Below, piece after piece: positions 37,842 through 46,064 of a DNA stretch of 64,000 nucleotides (positions within the stretch are counted from its first letter, which is position 1; each line of letters opens with the position of its first letter). Source of the stretch: DASQUK01 sp963813485. Its GTDB lineage: Bacteria > Actinomycetota > Acidimicrobiia > Acidimicrobiales > VFJN01. Location of the stretch: positions 62,001 through 126,000 of the forward strand of contig CAWEZE010000010.1 in assembly GCA_963813485.1 (NCBI GenBank), in the 5' to 3' direction. The position numbers and the translations under genes are program-made. The notes under the pieces were generated by a model. The model worked only from the letters and a program-made list of their open reading frames with translations. It did no database searches and was not told the origin of the DNA.

Positions 37842-37875
37842 GCTCGTCCGTGCCGGCCGGCGGGCACGGACGAGC
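37842..37875. other. Perfect 13-bp stem hairpin in a divergent intergenic region
   Basis: GCTCGTCCGTGCC (37842-37854) pairs perfectly with GGCACGGACGAGC (37863-37875) across an 8-base loop. It lies between two divergent gene starts (the membrane protein at 37793 and purN at 38028), where a terminator is not expected. It may be part of a purN leader, a regulator-binding inverted repeat, or an upstream terminator insulating the locus. Confidence 0.5.
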
Positions 37876-38027
37876 ATCGGGCCCGGACCGACGGTCAGAC
37901 CGACGCGGTCCGACGGCCTATCGCCTCTCGTCTTCAGCAGTCGTTGAGCCGGCCGCCGCAAGAACGCGATGCGTACTCCCCGCGCGGGTCGGCCGTCCGA
38001 ACAAGCCCGGCCACTAGCATCGGACCG

Positions 38028-38633
38028 ATGCCCCCAGCTCGGATCGCGGTACTCGCCTCGGGCAGCGGGACCCTACTGCACGCCATCGTCGACGACGGCG
38101 TGCCGGTGGCGCTGGTGGCGGCGGACCGTCCCTGCCGAGCGCTGGAGATCGCCGCCGAGCGCGACATTCCCACCGAGCTGGTGGAGCGCACCGAATGGGG
38201 CACCTCCTTCGACCGCACGGCCTACACGGAGCGGCTCGTCAAGGTGCTGCGGACGCACGCCATCGATCTGGTGGTCATGGCCGGCTTCGGCACCGTGGTA
38301 CCGGGGCTAACCGACGCCTATTCCGGTCGGGTCCTGAACAGCCACCCGGCGTTGCTGCCGGCGTTCAAGGGCTGGCACGCGGTGCGGGATGCGCTGGCGG
38401 CCGGGGTCAAGGTGACGGGCACCACCATCCACGTGGCCACGGCCGAGGTCGACGACGGACCGATCCTGGCCCAGGAGGCGGTCCCCGTACTGCCGGACGA
38501 CACCGAGGCGACCCTGCACGAGCGCATCAAGCAGGTCGAGTGGCGCCTGTATCCCGCGACCATCCGCCGCTTCGTCGCCGATACCTTCGGCGACGCTTCC
38601 GGCCACGAGCCCGATCCCGAGGAGGACACGTGA
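38028..38633 (+). CDS. purN: Phosphoribosylglycinamide formyltransferase
   Basis: A 201-residue folate-dependent GAR transformylase of de novo purine synthesis. The start RIAVLASGSGTLLHAIVDDG contains the phosphate loop. The catalytic Asn/His are in NSHPALLPAFKG, and the catalytic Asp in EVDDGPILAQEAV. Normal length for the family. It is followed by purH, the other 10-formyl-THF-using step, 112 bases on. Start ATG 38028. Confidence 0.95.
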   Translation: MPPARIAVLASGSGTLLHAIVDDGVPVALVAADRPCRALEIAAERDIPTELVERTEWGTSFDRTAYTERLVKVLRTHAIDLVVMAGFGTVVPGLTDAYSGRVLNSHPALLPAFKGWHAVRDALAAGVKVTGTTIHVATAEVDDGPILAQEAVPVLPDDTEATLHERIKQVEWRLYPATIRRFVADTFGDASGHEPDPEEDT

Positions 38634-38745
38634 GCGAGCGTCCCGGAGGGCGAGAGAGCGAGCCCGGCCCGAGCGGCCGGGGGAGCGGGCAAGCGACACG
38701 CCGGAGCCCGAGCGGCCCGCTGCGAAGCAGCAAGAGCGGGAAACA
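38634..38745 (+). other. Structured purN-purH intergenic region
   Basis: 112 bases, very GC-rich. CCGGCC-cgagc-GGCCGG forms one stem, and CCCGCT...AGCGGG enclosing GCTGC-gaa-GCAGC forms a second just before the purH ATG. The latter could occlude the purH ribosome site. No known riboswitch consensus (including ZTP) fits. AGAGCGGG precedes the ATG as a weak ribosome site. Confidence 0.4.
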
Positions 38746-40323
38746 ATGAGAGCGCTGCTCTCGGTCTACGACAAGGCCGGCATCGTCGAGCTCGCCGAGG
38801 GCCTGGCGGGCCTGGGCTGGGAGCTTGTCTCGTCGGGCGGCACCGCCGCGGCACTCCGGGATGCCGGCCTCGAGGTCGCCGACACTGCGGAGATCACGGG
38901 CTTCCCGGCCATCCTCGGGCACCGCGTCGTGACGCTTCATCCCAAGGTCCACGGCGGCATCCTCGCCGACCGCACCGATCCCGCCCATCGAGCTGACCTC
39001 GAGGCCCACGGCATCGAGCCGTTCGACCTGGTGGTCGTCAACCTCTATCCGTTCGGCGCCGACACGTCGACGTTCGAGCACGGTGCGGCGCAGGCGGAGG
39101 AGCTGATCGACATCGGCGGGCCGACCCTGGTCCGCGCCGCCGCCAAGAACCACACGCAGGTCGGCGTCGTCGTGGATCCGACGGACTACCGGGCCGTGCT
39201 CGACGAGCTGCAGACGTCGGGGTCGCTGTCCGACACGACCCGTCGCGAGCTCGCGCGGACAGCCTTCGCGTCCACCGCGGCGTACGACGCGGCCATCGTC
39301 CGCTGGTTCGACGACACCGCCGGTTCGGGGTCGGCCGAGCTACCGGAGTCGCTCCACCTCACGTACCGGCGCGAACCGCTCACGCTGCGCTACGGGGAGA
39401 ACCCCCACCAGCGCGCGGCCCTCTACCGCGCCGAGTCGACCGGCATCGGGGACGGCGGCGAGCCGTGGTGGGCGGCGATGACCCAGCACGGCGGGATGGC
39501 GCTCAGCTACCTCAACCTCTACGACGCCGACGCCGCCTGGCTGCTGGTCCACGACCTGGCAACCCGGTTCGACCGGCCGGCCGCGGCCATCATCAAGCAC
39601 GCCAATCCCTGTGGGGCGGCGATCGCGTCCACCTTGGCCGACGCCTACGAGCACGCCTTCGAATGCGACGAGCGCTCGGCGTTCGGGGGGATCGTGGCTC
39701 TGAGCCAGGTGGTCGACGAGGCCACGGTGGAACGGATGGTGGCGGCGGCGCAGGCCGACGTGGTCGTCGCCCCCGGCTACGCGCCCGGCACCATCGAGGC
39801 GTTGCAGGCCAAGCGGAAGAACACCCGCATCCTGGAGGCTCCGCCACCCACACCCGACCGGTGGCACCTGCGCCCCATCACCGGCGGCCTGCTGGTGCAG
39901 GATCCCCACCGGTTCCTGGCCGAGCGGGCCGGCTGGCGCGTGGTCACCCGGCGTGAGCCCACCGCGGCCGAGTGGAGCGACGCGGAGCTGGCCTGGCGGG
40001 TGTGCGGCTGGGTGCGCTCCAACGCCATCGTCCTCGCCAAGGACGGCGCTACGTGGGGCATTGGCGCCGGCCAGCAGAACCGGGTGGAATCAGGCGAGCT
40101 GGCGGCGTCGAAGGCGGCCGGCCGGGCCGCGGGCGGCGCCTGCGCCAGCGACGCCTTCTACCCCTTCCCCGACGGCATCGAGGCCGCCGCCGCTGCCGGG
40201 GTGGCGGTGGTCATCCAGCCCGGCCGGCCCACTGGCGTGTCCCGCGACGAGGAGATCATCGCCCGCGCCGACGAGCTAGGCCTCGCCATGGTCTTCACCG
40301 GCGAACGCCACTTCCTCCACTAG
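38746..40323 (+). CDS. purH: Bifunctional AICAR transformylase/IMP cyclohydrolase
   Basis: A 525-residue enzyme for the last two steps of IMP synthesis. The N-terminal MGS-like cyclohydrolase domain (ALLSVYDKAGIVELA, VSSGGTAAAL, HPKVHGGILAD) covers about residues 1-190. The transformylase domain has the catalytic Lys-His in IIKHANPCGAA, plus DAFYPFPDGIE, and ends GERHFLH. Length and motifs are standard. It lies downstream of purN in the same orientation. Confidence 0.97.
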   Translation: MRALLSVYDKAGIVELAEGLAGLGWELVSSGGTAAALRDAGLEVADTAEITGFPAILGHRVVTLHPKVHGGILADRTDPAHRADLEAHGIEPFDLVVVNLYPFGADTSTFEHGAAQAEELIDIGGPTLVRAAAKNHTQVGVVVDPTDYRAVLDELQTSGSLSDTTRRELARTAFASTAAYDAAIVRWFDDTAGSGSAELPESLHLTYRREPLTLRYGENPHQRAALYRAESTGIGDGGEPWWAAMTQHGGMALSYLNLYDADAAWLLVHDLATRFDRPAAAIIKHANPCGAAIASTLADAYEHAFECDERSAFGGIVALSQVVDEATVERMVAAAQADVVVAPGYAPGTIEALQAKRKNTRILEAPPPTPDRWHLRPITGGLLVQDPHRFLAERAGWRVVTRREPTAAEWSDAELAWRVCGWVRSNAIVLAKDGATWGIGAGQQNRVESGELAASKAAGRAAGGACASDAFYPFPDGIEAAAAAGVAVVIQPGRPTGVSRDEEIIARADELGLAMVFTGERHFLH

Positions 40324-40327
40324 GAAC

Positions 40328-40345
40328 GGCCCGCGTCGACGGGCC
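40328..40345. terminator. Hairpin between convergent purH and kynU
   Basis: GGCCCG-cgtcga-CGGGCC, a perfect 6-bp stem 4 bases after the purH stop and ahead of the convergent kynureninase end. There is no U-tract. Confidence 0.5.
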
Positions 40346-40359
40346 AGCGCGGCGATCCC

Positions 40360-41622
40360 TCAGGTGACACGCCGGGCCGCCGGGGTGTGCCGCTGGTGGG
40401 CGCCGCTCTCGACCAGGCGACGTAGCCGGTCGAGCGCGTCCCACAAGTCGACGAAGCGGGTGGCGATCGGGGCGGGCCCGAGCCGCAGTCGGTCCGGCGC
40501 CCGGAAGTCGGGCACGACGCCGGCGACGTCGATGAGCGCCTGGGAGATCCGCCAGCCGTCGGGGTGTGCCAGCGCCACGTGCGATCCGCGCCGCTCGGCC
40601 GCCCGGGGGCTGGCCAGGCTGAATCCCAGCGGCGTGAGCCACGCGTCCGCGAGATCGACTATCAGCGACGTGAGCGTCATCCCCTTGGCTCGTAGGCGCT
40701 CGATGCCCGCATCCGCCAGGAGGGCGACGCCGGCCTCGACGCACGCCAGCCCCAGCACCGCCGGAGACCCGGTGAGCCAGGAACCGATCCCGTCGACCGG
40801 GCGGTAGCCGGACGCCATGGCGAACTGGTCGCGCTGGCCGAACCAGCCCCAGATCGGCTGGCGCAGCTCTCCCTGCAGGTCGCGGCGCACGTAGGTGAAG
40901 GCCGGGGCGCCGGGCCCGCCGTTGACGTACTTGTACGTGCAGCCCACGGCCAGGTCGGCGCCCGTGGCGGCGAGCTGGACCGGCACCGACCCGACCGAAT
41001 GCGACAGGTCCCACAGGACGAGGGCGCCGTGCTCGTGCGCCAGCGCCGTGAGCCCGGCCATGTCCGCCAGCGCCCCCGACCCGTAGGCCACGTGCGAGAG
41101 GCTCAGGAGGGCCGCGCCCTCGAGCGCCGCCCCGATCGTGGCGGCGTCGGGGCCGTCGACGGGGTCGCTGCGCACCTCCCGGTACTCCAGCCCGTGTTGT
41201 GCCGCGAGGCCCTCGAGCACGTAGCGGTCGGTCGGGAAGTTGTCGTCGTCGGTCACGACCGCCCGGGCACCCGGCCGCGCCGCGATCGCCGCGGACGCCG
41301 CCTTGTACAGGTTGACGGTGGTGGCGTCTCCCACGACCACCTCCCCCGGCTCCGCCCCCAGCAGGTGCCGGGCCAGGGCGTCGCCCACCTGCACCGGCAA
41401 GTCGATCCACGCCTCCCACGACCGCACCAGGCCACGCGCCCAGTCGTCGTCGACCAGCTGCAACAGGCGGCGCCGGGCCCGGTGCGTCAGCCGCCCCAGC
41501 GAATTGCCGTCGAGGTACAGCAGGTCCGGTTCGGTGACGATCGACTCGGCGACGAACGGAGCGAGCGGGTCGGCGGCGTCGAGCGCTCGGGCCCTGTCGC
41601 GGTCCGTCGGGTCCGTGGGCAC
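40360..41622 (-). CDS. kynU: Kynureninase
   Basis: A 420-residue PLP enzyme that cleaves kynurenine to anthranilate and alanine in tryptophan catabolism. The family start LYLDGNSLGRLTHRARR, the PLP-region VLWDLSHSVGSVPVQL (Asp and His contacts) and the Schiff-base lysine in GCTYKYVNGGPGAPAF are all visible. So are the substrate-binding segments GWFGQRDQF and RLGPAP. GTG 41622 is the first credible start. The frame stays open upstream into the map gene, but that part is not homologous. No other kynurenine-pathway gene is nearby. Confidence 0.9.
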   Translation of the reverse strand: MPTDPTDRDRARALDAADPLAPFVAESIVTEPDLLYLDGNSLGRLTHRARRRLLQLVDDDWARGLVRSWEAWIDLPVQVGDALARHLLGAEPGEVVVGDATTVNLYKAASAAIAARPGARAVVTDDDNFPTDRYVLEGLAAQHGLEYREVRSDPVDGPDAATIGAALEGAALLSLSHVAYGSGALADMAGLTALAHEHGALVLWDLSHSVGSVPVQLAATGADLAVGCTYKYVNGGPGAPAFTYVRRDLQGELRQPIWGWFGQRDQFAMASGYRPVDGIGSWLTGSPAVLGLACVEAGVALLADAGIERLRAKGMTLTSLIVDLADAWLTPLGFSLASPRAAERRGSHVALAHPDGWRISQALIDVAGVVPDFRAPDRLRLGPAPIATRFVDLWDALDRLRRLVESGAHQRHTPAARRVT

Positions 41623-41642
41623 CGTGGAGTCGGCCCAGCCGG

Positions 41643-42392
41643 CTACGTCGACGCCGTCAGAACCAGCGGCCGGCCGTGGGTGACCACCACCGTGTGCTCG
41701 AACTGGGCCGCGAGGCTGCCGTCGGCGGTGCGGAGCGTCCAGCCGTCGCGGCCCTCGACGGCGTGGGTGGCGCCCGTCGACAGGAACGGCTCGATGGCGA
41801 GCACCAGCCCCTCCCACAGCACGGTGTCGTCGCTGGGGTCCTCGACGCTGGGCACCTGCGGCGGCTCGTGGAGGAACGCCCCGACGCCGTGCCCGCACAG
41901 GTTGGCGATCACCCGCAGGCCGTGGCGGCGCGCCCGGCGCTGGACGGCCCGGCCGATGTGGCGAAGCGGGCGCCCCGCCCGGGCCGCGGCCGTGGCGTCG
42001 CTCTGGGCGAGCCGGGTGGCGTCGAGGAGCCGGCGGGCGACGAGCGACACGCGGCCTACCGGGGCACTGGCCCCGGTGTCGGCCCAATAGCCGTCGAGCT
42101 CGGCCGAGACGTCAACGTTGACCAGGTCGCCGTCGCGCAGGCGGCGCCACGGCGAGGGGATGCCGTGGGCCGCCTCGTCGTTGACGCTGATGCAGGTCGC
42201 TGCCGGGAAGCCGACGGCGAGCTGGGGCGCCGAGCGGGCGCCGTGGGCCCGCAGGACGTCGCGGCCGACGGCGTCGAGCTCGCTGGTGGCAACCCCGGGC
42301 GCCACCGCCGACAGCATGGCATCACGGGCCTCGGCGACCGCCCGTCCGGCTCGCCGCAGCCCCTCGAGGTCCTCGTCGCCGTCGATGGTCAT
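41643..42392 (-). CDS. map: Methionine aminopeptidase type I
   Basis: A 249-residue enzyme that removes the initiator methionine. All five metal ligands are visible: Asp in VNVDVSAELDGYW, Asp in WADTGAS, His in GHGVGAFLHEPPQ, Glu in IEPFLSTG and Glu in AQFEHTVVVT. It has the single catalytic-domain form, without an N-terminal extension. kynU follows after 20 bases on the same strand. Its divergent upstream region holds the second 140-bp element. Confidence 0.92.
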   Translation of the reverse strand: MTIDGDEDLEGLRRAGRAVAEARDAMLSAVAPGVATSELDAVGRDVLRAHGARSAPQLAVGFPAATCISVNDEAAHGIPSPWRRLRDGDLVNVDVSAELDGYWADTGASAPVGRVSLVARRLLDATRLAQSDATAAARAGRPLRHIGRAVQRRARRHGLRVIANLCGHGVGAFLHEPPQVPSVEDPSDDTVLWEGLVLAIEPFLSTGATHAVEGRDGWTLRTADGSLAAQFEHTVVVTHGRPLVLTAST

Positions 42393-42446
42393 GGCACGAC
42401 GCTAGCGACAGGCCGCCTCGGCCCGCCCGGCCCGGAACCCATTGCC

Positions 42447-42587
42447 CAAGGACGTGAGCGGATAGGCACGTCCTCTTGGGTCACGGTGGTCAGCGCTGCC
42501 GGGCCGCCGAGCTGTTGAGCTGGCGGTCGACCGCCAAATCCCCACGCGTAGGCTGTGCGAACCGCCCTATCCGCTCGGCTCCTAAGG
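42447..42587 (+). repeat. 140-bp structured repeat element, copy 2
   Basis: Stem AGGACGTG (42449-42456) pairs with CACGTCCT (42467-42474). Relative to copy 1, a C-G pair has become G-C with pairing kept. GAGCGGATAGG (42456-42466) is complementary to CCTATCCGCTC (42566-42576), identical to copy 1. GGTGGTC (42485-42491) pairs with GACCGCC (42529-42535). The element is bracketed by a perfect 7-bp direct repeat CATTGCC (42440-42446, 42588-42594), like a target-site duplication. It ends 45 bases before the folD start. Confidence 0.78.
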
Positions 42588-42632
42588 CATTGCCTCGGGA
42601 TCACCCGGCCCCCGACGGCACAATGGGATCCG

Positions 42633-43502
42633 ATGACCGCACAACTGCTCGCCGGAGCCCCCGTCGCCGAGGCCGTGCTCGCCGACGTCACCAAGCGGGT
42701 GGAGGCGCTCGCCGATCGGGGCAAGACGGTGGGACTGGGCACCATCCTGGTGGGCGACGATGCCGCGTCGGCCGGCTACGTGCGCAAGAAGCACGAGACG
42801 TCCGAGCAGGTGGGTGTGGCCAGCCACCACATCGAGGTTCCCGGCGACGGCACCCAGGCCGACCTGTTGGCGGCGGTCGAGCGGTTCAACGCCGACCCGG
42901 CGGTAGACGCCTACCTGATCCAGCACCCGGTGCCACCGCAGTTCGACTTCAACGCCGCCGTGGGGGCGATGGACCCGGCCAAGGACGGCGACGGCCTCCA
43001 TCCCGTCAACCTCGGCAAGCTGGTGCTGCAGGAGGACGGGCCGGTGCCGGCCACGCCGGCGGGCATCCGCGAGATGTTCGTGCACTACGGCATCGACATC
43101 GCCGGCAAGCACGTGGTCGTGTGCGGGCGCGGTCCCACCCTGGGCCGACCGCTGGCGCTGCTGCTGACGCTCAAGCAGCCGGGCGCCAACGCGGCCGTGA
43201 CCGTCGTGCACAGCGGGGTGCCCGACCTCGTCGACTACACCCGGCGCGCCGACATCGTGGTGGCGGCCGTGGGAGTGCCGTCGTTCGTGATGCCAGACAT
43301 GGTTCGGCCGGGCGCGGTGGTCGTGAGCGGCGGGATCAGCTGGGAGGGGCGCAGGCTGCTCCCCGACGTCGACGAGTCCGTGGGCGAGGTGGCGTCGTGG
43401 ATCACCCCGCGGCTGGGCGGTGTCGGTCCCACCACCGTCGCCATGTTGCTGCGCAACACCGTCGAGGCGGCCGAGCGGTCCTTCGGCACCGGCACCGGAT
43501 AG
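42633..43502 (+). CDS. folD: Methylene-THF dehydrogenase/methenyl-THF cyclohydrolase
   Basis: A 289-residue bifunctional enzyme supplying 10-formyl-THF. The catalytic Tyr-x3-Lys in GYVRKKHETSE is intact, and KDGDGLHPVNLG is the folate-binding Asp region. Several usually strict motifs are altered: QHPVP instead of QLPLP, GRGPTLGRP instead of GRSxxVGxP at the NADP site, and RLGGVGPTT instead of PGGVGPMT. It is therefore a divergent branch, though catalytic residues remain. ATG 42633. It stands between map and metF, and the second 140-bp element is in its 5' region. Confidence 0.9.
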   Translation: MTAQLLAGAPVAEAVLADVTKRVEALADRGKTVGLGTILVGDDAASAGYVRKKHETSEQVGVASHHIEVPGDGTQADLLAAVERFNADPAVDAYLIQHPVPPQFDFNAAVGAMDPAKDGDGLHPVNLGKLVLQEDGPVPATPAGIREMFVHYGIDIAGKHVVVCGRGPTLGRPLALLLTLKQPGANAAVTVVHSGVPDLVDYTRRADIVVAAVGVPSFVMPDMVRPGAVVVSGGISWEGRRLLPDVDESVGEVASWITPRLGGVGPTTVAMLLRNTVEAAERSFGTGTG

Positions 43503-43596
43503 GCTCTCTCGGACTCGGGCTGACATGGGTGGTGCTGTTGCATCCGGCCCGGTGAAGCGCAGCAACGCACATCCGACCCATCGGGGGAGTTGACCC

Positions 43597-44505
43597 ATGG
43601 CTTCCGCGCCCCAGGACCGCCAATCCGCTAGCAGGATCGTCGATCTGCTGGCGGCGGGCCGCCGCACGCTCAGCTTCGAGTTCTTCCCACCCAAGAACGA
43701 CGAGGCCGAGCGCCAACTCGAAAAGACCATCCACGAGCTGGCGCCGCTGCGGCCGTCGTTCGTTTCCGTGACCTACGGCGCCGGCGGCTCGACCCGCGAC
43801 CGCACCCGCGACATCGTGATGCAGGTGAACCGGGAGCAGGTGTTCCCGGCCATGGCCCACCTCACCTGCGTCGGCCACTCGCGTGACCAGGTCGTGGCGT
43901 TGCTGGACGAGTACGAGGCCGGCGGCGTCCGCAACATACTGGCGCTCGCCGGTGATCCGCCCGCCGACGGGAGCGATCCCGGCGGCGACTTCACGTACGC
44001 GCTCGAGCTGGTGGAGCTGGTCCGGAACCATCCCGGCGACTTCTCGGTCGGCGTGGCCGCCCACCCGGAGCTGCACCCACGCTCGGAGGGCGACCGGGCC
44101 CGGGACCGTCGCAACCTGGCGATCAAGCTGGCCGCCGCCGACTTCGGGATCACCCAGTTCTTCTTCGAGCTCGACGACTACCTGCGCATGATCGACGAGC
44201 TGACCGAGCTCGGGTGCACCACCCCGGTCCTGCCGGGCGTGATGCCGCCGGGGGTCGCACCGCTGAGCGGGCTGGTGCGCATGGCCACCATGAACGGCTC
44301 CGTCGTCCCCGGGGCCCTGATCACCCGCCTCGAGCAGGCCGGGGACGAGATCGAGGCGCGTCGCGAGATCGCGGTCGACGTCGCCACCGACCTGTGCCGC
44401 CGCCTGCTCGACGCCGGCGCTCCGGGGCTGCACCTCTACGCACTCAACCGGTCGGAGGCCGTGCTCCGCATCGTCGACAACCTGGGGTTGGCGCCCACTC
44501 GTTGA
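43597..44505 (+). CDS. metF: 5,10-methylenetetrahydrofolate reductase
   Basis: A 302-residue FAD-dependent TIM-barrel enzyme making 5-methyl-THF for methionine synthesis. Key segments are LSFEFFPPKNDEAE (catalytic Glu in FEFFPPK), SVTYGAGGSTRDRT, ILALAGDPP, and GITQFFFELDDYLRM. Length and order are normal for bacterial MetF. GGGGGAG precedes ATG 43597. It follows folD, whose product is its substrate, by 94 bases, so the two form a one-carbon unit. Confidence 0.93.
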   Translation: MASAPQDRQSASRIVDLLAAGRRTLSFEFFPPKNDEAERQLEKTIHELAPLRPSFVSVTYGAGGSTRDRTRDIVMQVNREQVFPAMAHLTCVGHSRDQVVALLDEYEAGGVRNILALAGDPPADGSDPGGDFTYALELVELVRNHPGDFSVGVAAHPELHPRSEGDRARDRRNLAIKLAAADFGITQFFFELDDYLRMIDELTELGCTTPVLPGVMPPGVAPLSGLVRMATMNGSVVPGALITRLEQAGDEIEARREIAVDVATDLCRRLLDAGAPGLHLYALNRSEAVLRIVDNLGLAPTR

Positions 44506-44549
44506 GCGGACTCCCCGTGAATGTCACACCGGCTTCCTAAGGTGTTGGC

Positions 44550-45965
44550 ATGGCAGCGAGAGGGGCGGGAGCGGCAGAGCGCACCGGGCGCAAGAGGTCC
44601 CCGACTGCGACCTCGTCCTTCGGCGTGGGCCGACGCGAGAACCACGACTCGGCTGCGTTCTATGCCCGGTTCGCGGCGCCGGCGCTGTCCGACGACGCCG
44701 TCGTCAACCCGCCCGGCGTCGTCGACCAGATATACGTAGGCGACAGCCGCTCGATGGACCGGGTGCAGCCGGCGTCCGTGGCGCTGGTGGTGACCTCGCC
44801 GCCCTACTTCGCCGGCAAGCAGTACGAGGAGGAGCTGGGAAAGGAGGGCATCCCTGCCTCGTATGCCGAGTACCTCGCACTGCTCGAGGGTGTGTTCGCC
44901 GAGTGCGTTCGCAAGCTCGAGCCCGGCGGGCGCATCGCCGTCAATGTGGCCAACCTCGGGCGCAAGCCCTACCGCTCGCTCTCGGCCGACGTCATCGGCA
45001 TCCTGCAGGACCGGCTGGGCCTGCTGCTCCGGGGCGAGATCATCTGGCGCAAGGCCCGGGGAGCAGGCGGAAACTGCGCGTGGGGGTCGTTCCGCAGTCC
45101 CGCCAACCCGGTGTTGCGCGACCTCACCGAGCGGGTGGTGGTGGCGTCGAAGGGACGGTTCGACCGGGCGATCGACCGGTCGCAGCGCGCCGCTGCCGAC
45201 CTGCCGCACGTGGCCACACCGTCCGCCGACGAGTTCATGGAGGCCACGCTCGACGTCTGGGAGCTCGCGCCCGAGAGCGCACGCCGGGTCGGTCACCCGG
45301 CGCCGTTCCCCGTCGAGCTCCCCCAGCGGCTCATCGAGCTGTACACATGGCGAGGCGACGTCGTGCTCGATCCGTTCATGGGCGTGGGCTCGGCGGCGGT
45401 GGCGGCGGTGCGCACCGGGCGCCACTACCTCGGCTACGACACCGACGAGCGCTATGTCGATGTGGCGCGGCGGCGGGTGGCCGACGAGCTCCTGCGGGTG
45501 CTGGTCGGCGGGCCGCCCGAGCCGGCGGGCGACAAGGCGGTGGCGGTCGCCGTGTCACTTCTCCGGGACGCCGGCTTCGTGGTCGACGACCGGGTCCGCA
45601 GGAAGGTGGGCGGGGTCGACGTGACGTTGCTGGCCACCGACCCCGCCGGTCGCGAGTGGCTGGTCGAGGTGGTCGGCGGGTTCACCGTCGGCCGCCCGGG
45701 GTTGCGCCACGGCGACGTGCTAGAGCGCACCTTGGGCCGGGCGGTCCGCCTCTCCGGGTTCGGGGCGCGACCGCTCCTGTTGATGGCCACCGACATGCCG
45801 GGCCGGCGATCGGCGGGAGCCGCGGCGCTGGCCGAGGCCCGGGGGCGTGCGTTCATCGACGTCCTGCCGGTCGAATCGGCCGAGGCGACCGTGGAGCGCC
45901 TGGCGCACTACGCACGGGCCGCGCCGCGGCCGCAACCGATCGGCGAGCTGCTGGTGCCGGACTGA
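44550..45965 (+). CDS. DNA (N4/N6) methyltransferase with C-terminal nuclease-fold-like domain
   Basis: 471 residues. Motif IV is TSPPYFAGKQYEEE (residues about 83-96), the SPPY form typical of N4-cytosine or N6-adenine methylases of the beta class. Motif I is DPFMGVGSAAVAAVRTG (about 273-289), followed by the motif II region YLGYDTDERYV. The target-recognition segment lies between. The last 140 residues form a separate domain, with KVGGVDVTLLATDPAGREWL then VEVVGGFT. This looks like the beta-strand core of a PD-(D/E)xK fold, with Asp and Glu but Val where Lys is expected. It is followed after 99 bases by an unknown SCKY protein. It is a candidate solitary modifier or part of a restriction-like pair. 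Confidence 0.8.
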   Translation: MAARGAGAAERTGRKRSPTATSSFGVGRRENHDSAAFYARFAAPALSDDAVVNPPGVVDQIYVGDSRSMDRVQPASVALVVTSPPYFAGKQYEEELGKEGIPASYAEYLALLEGVFAECVRKLEPGGRIAVNVANLGRKPYRSLSADVIGILQDRLGLLLRGEIIWRKARGAGGNCAWGSFRSPANPVLRDLTERVVVASKGRFDRAIDRSQRAAADLPHVATPSADEFMEATLDVWELAPESARRVGHPAPFPVELPQRLIELYTWRGDVVLDPFMGVGSAAVAAVRTGRHYLGYDTDERYVDVARRRVADELLRVLVGGPPEPAGDKAVAVAVSLLRDAGFVVDDRVRRKVGGVDVTLLATDPAGREWLVEVVGGFTVGRPGLRHGDVLERTLGRAVRLSGFGARPLLLMATDMPGRRSAGAAALAEARGRAFIDVLPVESAEATVERLAHYARAAPRPQPIGELLVPD

Positions 45966-46042
45966 GGGTCGATTTCGCGGATGATGTACGCCACGACGAC
46001 GAGCTGGTCGAGCCAACGTGCGACCGGCGAGATCGACCCTCA
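45963..46042 (+). other. Long hairpin between methylase and SCKY-protein genes
   Basis: TGAGGGTCGAT (45963-45973, starting at the methylase stop codon) is perfectly complementary to ATCGACCCTCA (46032-46042). Inside, GGTCG pairs with CGACC. The hairpin ends 22 bases before the next gene, so it could be a terminator, attenuator or control site that sets the ratio of the two products. Confidence 0.5.
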
Positions 46043-46064
46043 CTGACGCTCGGATAGGTCGCCT

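Noticed and set aside
42447..42632. ZTP (pfl) riboswitch ahead of folD
   Set aside because: The ZTP consensus halves could not be fitted, and the same element occurs ahead of an unrelated prenyl-synthase gene.
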